A stretch of 64,000 nucleotides of DNA, from the NCBI GenBank assembly GCA_003117195.1, contig BDSI01000001.1:1054001-1118000 (forward strand), in the 5' to 3' direction. Origin of the DNA: Eudorina sp. 2006-703-Eu-15. Taxonomy: Eukaryota; Chlorophyta; Chlorophyceae; Chlamydomonadales; Volvocaceae. Both the position numbers and the translations under genes were made by a program. Of the stretch, positions 36,401-46,394 are shown piece after piece. The stretch's first letter is position 1. The number at the start of each line of letters is the position of its first letter. The notes below the pieces were generated by a model that saw only the letters and a program-made list of their open reading frames with translations, ran no database searches and was not told the origin of the DNA.

Positions 36401-38273
36401 GCTGGGTAAAGGTCAGATAAAGGCTGGAGGATGGATGTGCGCGGTCCACATCCTCACACCTATTGAGGGTGGACGTACCGATACCGTACAGTGGGCGGTT
36501 GCACCTCCGGGCCTTCCGCCAACTACCACATGTCGTACACGCCCGTGCGCATCTTGCGCCTTGCGCCCCGCATGCAGGCGTGCCGTACGACAGTCCCGAC
36601 ACGGCCTGGCTGGCGGACTCGGTGCCGTACCCGCTGCTGACGTCATCCAACCCGCTGGCCTTCGCGCTGCGGGTCTTCGACGACAACCCAGATCAGTCGA
36701 AGCAGGCAGGCGCCATCGCCATCGCCTGCAAGGCGGCCGAGCTGCCGCTGCCGCCCGCCGGGGGCGCGGTCGCCCGCAACGGTGGGCACGCGCTGTACGC
36801 GGCCTGGCTGGCCGCGACCCGTGGGTCGGCGGCCTACTCCAAGTGTAGCAGCGGCTGGCGCCGCCTAGTGGGCAAGGGGTCCGCCCTCACGGCCGCGATC
36901 CAGTGAGTGGAAATGGCGTCCGGAAACCAGACGTCCGTGCACGTGCTGCGCGTGTACTGCGCGCCATGTGACGGTGGCGTACGCTGTTGTACTTCCAGGG
37001 GAGGCTGGGGGACCTCTCCCTGCGCGCAGCAACCCCTGGGGCGAGCGTGGGGGTATCGCAGCTGTTGACTCCAGGGGTGCGTGCGGCCACGTAACGATAA
37101 TGCAATTCGGTTGGCATTTGTCCACGTGGACAGTCATACATTAACGCAGGCGCACACACGTCGCGTGGTGGTTGCAGGCATGCCCTCGTCTCCCTGGTGT
37201 CAATATCGTACTTCTTGGAGCTGCCGGACATCGATACGGTAGGTATAGTACGGCACGTGTACGGTAACGCACCGTTCGCCGAGGGTCCCACCTCTCCAAC
37301 CGTGTGCGTGTGTGTGTTTGCGCAGCACCCCTACCTCAGGAGCATCGAGTTGCGGAAGGGGATCTGGGGGGTTGGCGCCCCAGCGCCTGGCTCCACCACA
37401 GGTGCGCTGTGCATGAGGAACCCCAGTCGAGTCAGTACATTTTCATATTGCCGTACAGCGTGGGACGGCCGGGTTGAGGTATCGGTGACGGTCTCAGCCG
37501 TGACGGTCTCGCGCGGGTCGACGTTTGGTGGCGCGCCGCCTGCTGCTCATCGGTGTTGCACACGGTGCGCAGGTGGCGGCGCCGCCCCGGCCGGCATGTC
37601 TTTCAGCCCTTCAGACCCCGCCAGCTACCTGGGCCCCACGGAGGCGCCCTCCCTGGCCGGGCTGGCCGCCTTCCTAAGCCCGGGCGCGACACCGCCGCAG
37701 CCGGCCAAGGCCAAGGGCGCCTCACCGCTTTGGATGGCGCTGGCAGATAAGGAGGCGGCGGCGGCGGCGCCGCCGCAACTGCTGACGGAGCTGTGGAACG
37801 TGGCAGCGCGTGACGGCGTGGGCAAGATGCAGGATCTGTACGTCAAGGACGAGATCCCCACGATCAGCTGTACGGTGTGCGGATCCAGCGAATACTACGA
37901 CGCTCAGGCGTTGAAGGTGACGGGCGTGCAGGGCCCGGTCGGCGCGCACGCCGCGGGACAGAGACGCGCCATTGCTGCTGCGGCGGCGGCGGCGCCCCCG
38001 CCTCCGCCGCCATCGTCTTCCGCGCCGGCTGGAGTTGCCGACACCGACACAGGTCGCGACTATGCTGTGAACGGAGTGCTGTACAGGGCGCCTGCGGCCG
38101 ACGGCGGGTGCCCGAGTGGCAGCGGCGGCAGCTCCGCTGCACCCCGGCGCAAAAAGTACTGGAGTCATTACGGCAGGAGCTATGCACCGCCGATTGCGTT
38201 CTGGGGTTTCGGCGACCTGGGCGGCGGCGGTGGCTGCGGCGGCGGCGGCGGTGGCTGCGGCGGAGGCAGCTGA
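33420..38273 (+). CDS. GRDP-like (DUF1399) glycine-rich domain protein, copy 5
   Basis: Nine exons: 33420-33528, 33611-33728, 34335-34566, 35419-35510, 35940-36178, 36578-36902, 37178-37238, 37326-37401, 37573-38273. All phases agree, giving 650 residues, the longest copy. Blocks: LLRLLHAVDCFPRG, PPLDVAFAW plus FVHRQDPGGYSRDLEEVG, MLHSWLRPHFLD, LVPTADIALVWHTHLG, GGHALYAAWLAATRG, YFLELPDIDT, VGKMQDLYV...SEYYDAQ. After that comes a long Ala/Pro-rich insertion not seen in the other copies, then a short tail of Gly runs with Cys. Exon 3 lies between the two arms of an inverted repeat, and intron 3 carries R1. It is separated from the other four copies by the degenerate U-box/vWA/Hint gene. Confidence 0.9.
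34044..34158 (-). repeat. left arm of an inverted repeat flanking exon 3 of GRDP copy 5
   Basis: The sequence from tgaacgttacagcggacccc to the gccgcaaaca/gggccatg end is the inverse of 34769-34895. The arms differ by a roughly 12-nt insertion and few substitutions. The tacagcggacccc end resembles the end of repeat R1. Confidence 0.8.
34769..34895 (+). repeat. right arm of the inverted repeat, followed by an (ATTC)n run
   Basis: Inverse copy of 34044-34158. It is followed at 34895-34940 by an ATTC/ATTT/CATT microsatellite. It lies in intron 3 of GRDP copy 5; the other arm is in intron 2. Confidence 0.8.
35161..35220 (+). repeat. R1 repeat in intron 3 of GRDP copy 5
   Basis: Best-preserved copy of the R1 core (cggctgtcaccgatgacccg, ggggtccgctgtaacacc). 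Similarity to the 29119-29205 copy extends upstream to about 35130. Confidence 0.7.
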
Positions 38274-40770
38274 ACGGCCATCCGATGGATGCATGCCCGC
38301 TACAGGCGGCCACTTGTGCTTCCGGGGAATTGCGCTTCGCCGTTGCCGCTGCCCTTGGTGTTGCCGTACCGGCGCGGACGAACGCCGTGTACTGGCTGCC
38401 AGATGATGTCGGCATGGAGTCCCGATCGGAATACACCCCGTGCATGAAGCAGTTAGGACAGTTCCGTGATTTGAAGTAACGAATATTTGAATATTGCTGT
38501 ATTGGTGTTGTGTGTGTACGGCATGCATTGGGGTTGAATTGAAAAAAGAAATACACCCGAAGAACGAACTCAGTATACTTACGTGGTGCGGTACCTGCGG
38601 TACATGCAGTGGGGTGACCAATGAGTGCCGTGCAACGCTGTTGTACTGCTTGACGTAACGGTCACCGCTGCCTGTCAGATTCTACTAGGAGAGGAGGGAA
38701 TAGGAGACAGCTCGGCCCAGGCCTATCAGGACAGCAGAGGGAAGCTTGCGCTGCAAACTAACTGGGTGTGTATATGATCAAGGGCTGTGTGTTTAGAATT
38801 GCAAGGACTGTGTGTATTACCGCAGATGTATACCGCAGATGTATACCGCAGATGTTGTGCATGCCATGTGGTTGGCCCCGCGCTGTTAGCGCTGCCCTTG
38901 GGCGGCCCGGCTGCAGGATGACCCGGGGGCGGACCCTGGCGGAAGCAGCGGAGCCGGGGAGAGCCGCGCATTGTCGTGCTGCCAGATCACCTTCCTGCCG
39001 TTTGTTAGTTCTCTGGTCGTCTCGTTTCATTCATGGATGCTGCGAGAACGCTTTGTGATGTGCGAAGGGGCCTGCGCTCTGCATCGCCTTTCGCTCGATT
39101 GCTGTAAATCGTTATCGCCGTATGGAAAGCGTGCTTGGTGATGTCGCACTTCGTTTTGTTCGTTCGTGTCGGCCACCGACCTGTCATGACTGGCGATGGA
39201 CCCGCCGATCCCAGCCGACAACACGCCTTGCCGAACAAGCAATCAGGGCCCGATGACCGACCGCTGGCTATCGCCCTTCGAAGCACTTCTGTCGTCTGAC
39301 CAGGGTCTTAACCACGGGAAACGTGGCAGCGTCCGGGTTGTGACGCGGCATTAACCCCTTAGCGGTATAGGAGAATTAAATTCTTGCAGGACCTCGTGCA
39401 ACGCGCAAGAGTAACGTAATTCCGACTCGAGCCGCGCGTCCTGCAGCCGACCCCAGGCCACCCCAACATGCCGATACCTTCAAATACAAGAGTCCAACAG
39501 AGAAACGACCCGCGGGTCCGCCAGATCTGCCGGGCTTTCGGGTCGGTGCTCTGGACCGCCCCACGGAGATGCCCCTTGACGGTCGGCACCGCAAGGTTCG
39601 CGACGCGACGCCTTCTTCAGTCCAGGACTCGATGCCATCCCGCTGAGGGCATCCTGGACACGAGGAAGAGGAGGAGGAGGAAGAGGAGGGAGGGGGAAGA
39701 GGAGGAGGAAGGGGAGGGAGGAGGCGGAGGAGGCGGAGGACCTCTTCCAGTGGGGTGCAAACCCGCGGCCGCCTGCTGTTGCTAGCCTACCCTGGGGCCG
39801 CAGCGTGCCCTCCGCGCCCTCGAAACCGCCATGCGTCCCCAAACCCGCCGACGCACCGCCGCCGCCGCCGTAAGCAGCCGCAGCAGCAACCGCATCAGTG
39901 GCGCCAGCCGCCCAAACGCTTTGACACATCCACAACGCGCATGCTGTGCGCCTCTTTGCCATACTTCAACCATGCGCACACACACACACACACCCTGCGG
40001 CTCAGTTCTCTTTAACACACCCCTTGCGCGACATGCGGTGTCATTGAAGGGCAGCCGCCCTGGCTCTGAACGCCCTGCAGCGCTGCGGCGCCATCCGGCT
40101 CTTAAGGCCGTCCGGTTCTAACTCCCCCTGCAAGTCCACGTGACCCCGGCGAAGGGAGCCCCGCAGGAAGCGCCATCTCCTGCGCCTCCCCTCTGGTCCT
40201 ATCTGGCTCCTCTGTACCCACCAATCAACTCCGAAACCTCCCGCAACACCCCGTACACCCCGTACACCCCCCGGGCCGTTGATGGTACGTTGCCGCAAAC
40301 GGAGACACCAATGCGCACATGGGTCTATTTCGCTGCACACACAACACACGCTTGCTGAACCATCCCTGTCCCTTCGGGCCCCTGTAATCCCCCTTTTTGC
40401 GTCTCTTGCCACACATCCCAATCAAAAGCCCCACCCATCCGACGACATCACGACTGCTGCCTCTTCCGCAGTGACCCCGAACATCACTCGCCGTCGCGAC
40501 CCACCCAGCACCCGAGGGGCGCCACCCGCGGTTGCATGCGGCCATATTGGCCGACGCCGATCTCTGAGCGCGCCTACCGACCCATGGGTCAGCTGGGCGG
40601 TGCCGCCCCTGCGGGGGACGCCGCGCATGCGTCCCAAATCGTCTTTTCTGTCCATCCTCCCCGCTCCCCCGGCCCGGGCAGGTCCCGCTGCCCCCAGCCC
40701 AGCTCACAGCGCGGCCCCTGCGGCGCCGCGGCCGCCACCGGTGCCGCGCACCCTTGAACACATTCGCCCC
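38274..40770. other. spacer between GRDP copy 5 and RPN13 (3' ends converge)
   Basis: It contains repeat R2 (38531-38602), a GA-rich purine tract (about 39661-39740) and a short (AC)n run at about 39966. ORFs on both strands at 39468-40020 and 40041-40450 overlap each other and look like GC-rich noise. No gene supported. Confidence 0.5.
38531..38602 (+). repeat. dispersed repeat R2, second copy
   Basis: Shares ttgaaaaaagaaatacaccc, gaacgaactcagtatactta and gtacctgcgg with 23665-23752, with an internal deletion relative to that copy. Confidence 0.65.
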
Positions 40771-43700
40771 TCAATGCTCCATCGGCGCCGCGCCGCCGCC
40801 CCCCTGTCCGGGACCCTGGCCCTGGCCCGGCTGGCCCGCGCCGCCTCCCTGGCGCTGCTCCCTCGCCACCAGATCCTGGATGGCGGCCAGGAAGTCCGCC
40901 ACCGAATAGCCCTGGGGGGGCCGGTGGGAATGACGTTTTGTGATACGCTCCGTTGACATGGCAGACCCCAGACACGAAACACTGTTTCATGTTGGGTGGG
41001 AAGCGATGTGTGGTCATGAAGCCATGGAGGGATGTCATGGATCGGGTATTCTGCAGCGTGCACAGACCCCTTCGCAGCCCTTCCGTCTGCATCTGTAGGT
41101 TTTCCACGCGGCTCCGAAACCTCTTGGTCCCATGGGTCTGCCCAGCCCTTCGTACCGCCGAAGTCGCAATGCCTCCAGCCAGGCATTGTGGTAACACCCA
41201 CGCACCCACCTCCCCGCCTAAGCACCCTCCCCCCCTCATCTCCCCGCCCGCCTCCCCACCCACCCGCCCATCCACCCCTCCCCACGACAACCCCCCCCGG
41301 CCACCCCACTCACCGCCGCCCGCAGCCCGAACTGCGCCAGGTCCAGCTGCCCGGTCTGCAGTGCGGTGCTGAAGGTGCTGAGCTGCTGCTGGAACTGGGG
41401 GCTGTGGGCCAGGGCCACCAGCGCCTCGGTGGTCCTGAAGGGGATTTCCCCATCCGGTGTTTCGGTCAAAAATTTCCCCATCCGGTGTTTCGGTCAAAGA
41501 TTTCCCCATCCGGTGTTTCGGTCAAAGATTTCCCCCATCCGGTGTTTCGGTCAAAAATTTCCCCATCCGGTGTTTCGGTCAAAGATTTCCCCATCCGGTG
41601 TTTCGGTCAAAGATTTCCCCCATCCGGTGTTTCGGTCAAAGATTTCCCCATCCGGTGTTTCGGTCAAAGATTTCCCCCATCCGGTGTTTCGGTCAAAGAT
41701 TTCCCCATCCGGTGTTTCGGTCAAAGATTTCCCCATCCGGTGTTTCGGTCAAAGATTTCCCCCATCCGGTGTTTCGGTCAAAGGAAATAAATCCCTCCAG
41801 CAATCGCGCCTGTCTCGTGGAGCGCCGTCCGCGGGTGGCAGGTGGTGCGCGGTGCGGTGCGCGCGACAGACTACCGGGCCCCCACCCGCCCCGCCCCGGA
41901 CTGCAGCCCTCCGACCCACCCAACCCACGCACACATGTCGTACTGTACTGTGCCGTACCTGTGCTCCTCCGGCAGGTGCGGCGCCAGCGCCTCCAGTACG
42001 GCAGGATCCCGCAGCATGGGGACCATCACTTCGGGGCGCAGTACATCCGCCAGGGAGGGTCCGGGGGCCGCCGGCGCTCGACGGGTGCGGCCCTGCAGGT
42101 CGCGTCAGGTCGGGTGGGGTCGGGCCGCTACGGGTTGGCCAGGCGGTCGGGCCAACGTGGGTGTGGGTGTGGGTGTGGCGCCTACCCTCCGCTTCATGCT
42201 CCGGGGAGGGGACCGGCCCAATTCTTGCTGGTACCGCCGCAGCAGCGGCCGCGCGGCCTACAGTAATTTCTCGGCCGCAAACCACCCAACAAACACAACG
42301 AAGCAAACGGATCCATCCAATGTAACTAACCAACTAACCAACCCACTCCAACCCAGCGACCACCTGCGCCGCCGCCAGCTGCGCCAGCAGGCTCTGCGCC
42401 AGCTGCTCCGCGTCGCCGTACGCGGGCCGCGAGCCGCCGCCCAGCCCGGCGGCGATCGCGTTCCCCAGGATGGCCGCCAGGTTGCCCGCCTCCGCGTTGA
42501 TGGCGGCGGTGCTGCCGGGCGTCTGCGCGGGGGCGGCGGGCAGCTGACCCACGGACCCGCCCTGGCCCAGCATGGCGCCCGCACCCGCCTCTCTGCAGGA
42601 CAGAAGCAGGGGGCGGGGCGGGGCGGGGAGGAGCAGGGGGCAGGGCGGGGCGGGGAGGAGCAGGGGGCAGGGCGGGGAGGGGAGAAGCAAGGGGCGGGGC
42701 GGGGCGGGGAGGAGCAGAGGGCAGGGGGCGGGGAATGTGCGCACGAGGACGAGGAACGAACCACACCATCGGTACCGGTTGGAGTCCGCTGTGACGTCAT
42801 TTGTACGGCGCAGGAAGGTCGGGTTGCCCGCGCGGGTGGGGTAGGGGTATGCACTGCTTGTGCCGCCGAGGCGGGGCCGTCCCGTCCCGTCGGCATCATG
42901 CCCGGCATCGTGCCGTGCCAACCAACCCCCAACACACCGGCTGAGCGCGCACCGACTGACACGGGGTCCGAGCTCACGGCACCGCACGGCTCCCCCTCTC
43001 CCCCCAGTTTGAAAACATCTACTATTCCCTTTTGTCCCCCCATCCCCCCGCAGCGCACGTCGGCGCGTTGAATGATAACGAACGCGACACGTGGCCTGCT
43101 ATAGCCGCGCTTCCCTTCTGCTGCTGCTGCTGCTGCTGCAGGTGGTCCGTACCTGGCCATGTGTGCGTGCTCCAGAGCGGATGTGGGCGCCAGTCCATCC
43201 ACCGGCAGACCGGCGCTGGCCGAGTCGTCGCCCAGGTCTGTGAGCTCCCGCCCCGCAACCGCCCGCCCACGGAGCCCACGGAGCCGCGGCGAGGTGGACG
43301 CAGGCGCGGGCAGCACACATAAGGCCGGGCGGGAGCGAGGCAGCAAGGGACGAGGGGCAAGGGAGGAAGGGCAAGGGACGAGGGGCAAGGGAGGAGGGGC
43401 GGGCGGCGTCAGCCACTCGCGGCGCCATCACGGCTAGGGCTAGGGCTGGCTGGTCGGTGTGTCATCATTATTTTCACCGCCGCGAGACCCCGTCACGTCT
43501 GATTACGTCTGATTACCTTCCATGATCCTTTCTTGATTATCCTTTCTGGTCTCTGGAGCCTATAGACCCTTTTGACCCCACTGGGTGCCCCTTCGCAGTA
43601 CGTCGACACACCTACGACCACCCGGCGCCACGTGTATACGGCAGCGCCGGCGTAATCATATTCCCATACCGCCGCCCACGTGGCCCCCGCCCGGCTTCTT

Positions 43701-45304
43701 CGGGCGTGCACACGTGCCGTACGGTGTACGGGACCCCTACATCCCGAGCCCGGGTGCACCCAACGTACATACGACCCATCGCGCCCCACGCACCGTGCGC
43801 GCCGCTCAGCCCCGCGTTGAACGTCGCCACCAGGGCGGCATCGCCCTCCGGCTTGGCGACCTGAAGCCTGATGGATGGCGCGTTGGAGATCATGACAGGG
43901 GGGCGTAGCGGACGGACGGACGGACGGACCGGGGTTCAGTTGCTGAATGGCGCGGCACGTGCGCTGAGATGGGCGGCCGTACGACATTTGGAATTCCCAG
44001 GGTTGTACGGCAAGCGCGTGGTTGTCCCTACTTCCCCCGTCGACCGTGAGGGAGGGAATATAGACCCATGGGTCGACAGACCCGATGCTCGAAGCCATCT
44101 TCCGGGCAGAACCTTCCGACGCGCCGCCTTGTCCCGTGGGACGCTCCTTGCCGCGCGTGATCATCACGCAGTCAGTCAAGGGGGGCCCGGGCAGCGGCGG
44201 CGGCGCGGGCCCCAGTCCCCAGCGGCCTCCCTGACGGCCTCACCAAAAGAACATGTTCCGGGAGGGATCCTCCGGGAACTTGAGCACCAGCGACCTCTGC
44301 CCCGGAATCTGCGGCGGGACACCTCAGCGCGTGAGTGAGAGGGTCACTTTGCACGAGGACGAGCAGCCCCGGGCCCCCCTCCGGGAACTGCGGGTAACTG
44401 CCCCAAGAGATACTCGGGCCGGAACCGGTTTCCAGGGCGTCTTGTCGTACCAGTTCCAGGGTTGCCTCGCCAGGAAACACGATGACGTCATCCTCAGCGG
44501 CGTCCACCGGGCCTGATGCCGTACGCTCGTACCATTGGACGTGCACCAGTGTGTCCTCCGTCTGTGGTGGCGAAGGAACGGCGGCGCGGATGGCGGCCCG
44601 CAGGGGACGGACGGCGAAGCGAAGGGGAGCGCAAGCGGAGGAGTGGGTGCGGCAAGGATGGGCACGCAGACGGGACAACGCACGGTTGAGCAAGGGGGGA
44701 TGTGGCCCCTCGCGCCCTTCTCCTAAATTCCACAAAGGGAGGGGATTGCTTCGGCGGTCTTTCCATTGGGGCTGGGTTAGCAGCCCTTGGCCATCGTTAG
44801 GCCCTTGCAGAGCACACACACGCAAGATGCGCGGACCTCATGGCATTCCGCTATGCATTGCTGAAACATTAAACGCTGTTCAAGCTGGTCAGGTTCAGGC
44901 TGGGCTCTTGTCGAAGCGGGCCGCAGCACCCTCGACCCTTACGCCTGCTTGTTACACGGCGTGCATGCTTCCATCGTAAGGTAAATTCAAAGCGACTCAA
45001 AATCCAATTAACGCAACGCCGTTGTTTTGAAACCGTTCGATAGAGCGTGATGACCCGCGGGACCGACCAGATGACAAGCAGTTACGTGTCATCCACAAGC
45101 AAACTCGTATACCCCAATTTTATGCTTACCCATAACCACCCCGTGTTTGAAGCATTCTGAGGCATAGCCGGGCTTTGCGGCCCATTCGAATTGACCGTTA
45201 CTCACTTGCACCAGCTTGACGATGCCCTTTCGTGTGTCAGGTACCAACTGTCCGTTCTGCAGCTTGAGCTTTCCTGCGCGAAACTCGCTTAACGTAGCTT
45301 CCAT
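40771..45304 (-). CDS. RPN13: proteasomal ubiquitin receptor Rpn13 (ADRM1 homolog)
   Basis: Nine exons on the minus strand: 45206-45304, 44451-44561, 44244-44308, 43794-43867, 43153-43237, 42364-42592, 41959-42092, 41314-41434, 40771-40911. All phases agree, giving 352 residues, within the normal Rpn13 range. Exons 1-4 form the Pru domain, which binds ubiquitin and docks on Rpn2 in the 19S lid/base: EFRAGKLKLQNGQLVPDTRK, then TEDTLVHVQWYERTASG, DDVIVFPGEATLEL, LVLKFPEDPSRNMFFW, and the closing helix KPEGDAALVATFNAGLS. Exons 5-6 are a Gly/Ala linker. Exons 7-9 form the DEUBAD domain that recruits UCH37/UCHL5: RPEVMVPMLRDPAVLEALA, SPQFQQQLSTFSTALQ, GYSVADFLAAIQ. A minisatellite lies in intron 7 and a retroelement tail in intron 1. 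Divergent from the response-regulator gene. Confidence 0.92.
41449..41781 (-). repeat. minisatellite, about 12 units of 28-29 nt, in intron 7 of RPN13
   Basis: The unit, on the plus strand gatttccccatccggtgttt then cggtcaaa, recurs 12 times almost without substitution. Units of 28 and 29 nt alternate irregularly because of an extra C. The array ends about 15 nt from the 3' splice site of exon 8. It is open in several frames but lies inside an intron. Confidence 0.9.
42598..42735 (+). repeat. G-rich minisatellite in intron 5 of RPN13
   Basis: Repeated gggcggggcggggaggagca and variants, about five units. The plus strand has many GGGG runs that could form quadruplexes; on the transcribed RNA of RPN13 this reads as a C-rich tract. 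Confidence 0.85.
44690..44825 (+). mobile_element. family B retroelement 3' tail fragment in intron 1 of RPN13
   Basis: Matches 7310-7475 (cttcggcggtctttccatt, ggctgggttagcagccc) and ends in acacacac. Opposite orientation to RPN13. Confidence 0.5.
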
Positions 45305-45674
45305 CCGGATATCGCTGCGGGTGCAGATGAGATCGACTGTCAGACAAAGGCGTAGGTTTCGTCGATTACCAGGCTATGAAACCATTATGCAGATGTCAAA
45401 CGACATGCCATTATAATATCCTTGGTTTCGCGTGAGGGTGCGAATTGATGCAGGTGCCGTAGACTTCTTACGGCATCTCACGGCCGGAACAATCATCAAG
45501 GGTACGTATCAGGAAATAAAACGTACAAGGGACTTTGTTATAACGTGTCCCTTGTGCTGCGTTTCCACTCTGGTGTTTCGATTGTGCAAATTTACGCACA
45601 TACCGACCGGCATCTTTGAGTATCGGGACAAAGGATTCAATAGGGTTGTGAACAAAAGGCTATCCGTGCACAGG
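45305..45674. promoter_or_regulatory. shared upstream region of RPN13 (minus) and the response-regulator/SAM gene (plus)
   Basis: Only 370 nt separate the two ATGs. The right half probably contains a 5' UTR intron of the plus-strand gene (strong donor gtacgt at 45502, acceptor gtgcacag ending at 45673, directly before the ATG), leaving under 200 nt for a bidirectional promoter. I see no defined motif. Confidence 0.55.
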
Positions 45675-46394
45675 ATGAAGCCTTGCCACTTCGACAAGCA
45701 CGGTCGTCTTCGGATACTGGCTGTCGACGATGACTCTGTCAATCTTATGGTTATTGAATCTGTGCTCAAGCCCACTGGTTGGAGCATCGTGCCAGCCATA
45801 GATGGTACAGAAGCCTACGCAGCCGTCGATGATGAGGACTCTTGGCCGGACTTGGTCCTCCTGGACTACAACCTCGAGGTCGGCGACAGTGGGGAAGTTG
45901 TGCTGTCAAAGCTGCGCAGCAGGTTTGGGTCGGCCAACGTGCCGATCGTCATGTGCACGGCGATGTCCGCAAATTCGGTGGAGCTGGAACGCTGCTTGTC
46001 ATCGGGCGCCGTAGATATTCTGTTCAAGCCCTATGAGCGGGATCGCGTGGTGGAGATGGTGAAGAAGCATTGCCCTGGCAAGCTCGAGAACGCACGGGCG
46101 CCAGCCCCCATACCGGCACCGCCAGCCCCTGCGCCGGCCCCGACGCCAGCGCCAGCGCCGGTGGCCTCACCCGCGCAGGCGCCATGTCCACCTCCTCCTC
46201 CCCCTGCTTCCAGCGAACCTGACGTGGAGTCCTTCTGTGCTGGCATCGGGTTGGAGTACGTGGGAAAGAAGCTCAAAGAGCAGGGCATTGCGCTGAAGGA
46301 CGTGCGCGGCCTGGACGACGCGGGATTACGGAAGTTGGGCGTCGTGGTTAAGTCTCAACGCGATAAGATCTTGGAGGCTGCTAAAACGCTTTGA
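45675..46394 (+). CDS. response-regulator receiver protein with C-terminal SAM domain
   Basis: 239 residues from the ATG at 45675, the first in-frame ATG; the frame is open further upstream, but that part is interpreted as an intron. Residues about 10-135 are a receiver domain: acidic pocket in RILAVDDDS, phospho-acceptor Asp in DLVLLDYNL, PIVMCTAMS, and the conserved Lys in DILFKPYERD. A Pro/Ala hinge follows (residues about 140-175). The C-terminus is a SAM-like helical domain (SFCAGIGLEYVGKKLKEQGI to KSQRDKILEAAKTL), usually an oligomerisation or protein-docking module. All residues needed for phosphotransfer are present. There is no DNA-binding output domain, so it probably acts through protein contacts. 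The partner histidine kinase is not in the window. Confidence 0.85.
   Translation: MKPCHFDKHGRLRILAVDDDSVNLMVIESVLKPTGWSIVPAIDGTEAYAAVDDEDSWPDLVLLDYNLEVGDSGEVVLSKLRSRFGSANVPIVMCTAMSANSVELERCLSSGAVDILFKPYERDRVVEMVKKHCPGKLENARAPAPIPAPPAPAPAPTPAPAPVASPAQAPCPPPPPPASSEPDVESFCAGIGLEYVGKKLKEQGIALKDVRGLDDAGLRKLGVVVKSQRDKILEAAKTL

Noticed and set aside
41449..41781. Possible CRISPR-like array
   Set aside because: Units are directly adjacent with no variable spacers, inside an intron of a eukaryotic gene.
41032..42325. Long plus-strand ORFs with repeated HPVFRSKIS peptides
   Set aside because: Produced by the minisatellite inside RPN13 intron 7; the minus strand carries a coherent nine-exon gene here.
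42258..43388. Long minus-strand ORF (about 376 codons) across RPN13 introns 4-5
   Set aside because: It includes the G-rich minisatellite and crosses RPN13 splice sites; only the 42364-42592 and 43153-43237 parts fit the RPN13 frame.
43430..43450. Telomere-like ctagggctagggctgg
   Set aside because: Only two or three imperfect units and not the TTTTAGGG repeat of volvocine telomeres.
45089..45205. Extension of the RPN13 first exon to a stop at 45089
   Set aside because: The Pru domain continues in phase from a GTGAGT donor after KGIVKLVQ into TEDTLVHVQW at 44561; the extension duplicates that position without similarity.
45432..45674. Upstream extension of the response-regulator frame
   Set aside because: No ATG in this stretch, and it contains a strong donor and an acceptor immediately before the ATG at 45675; more likely 5' UTR and intron.
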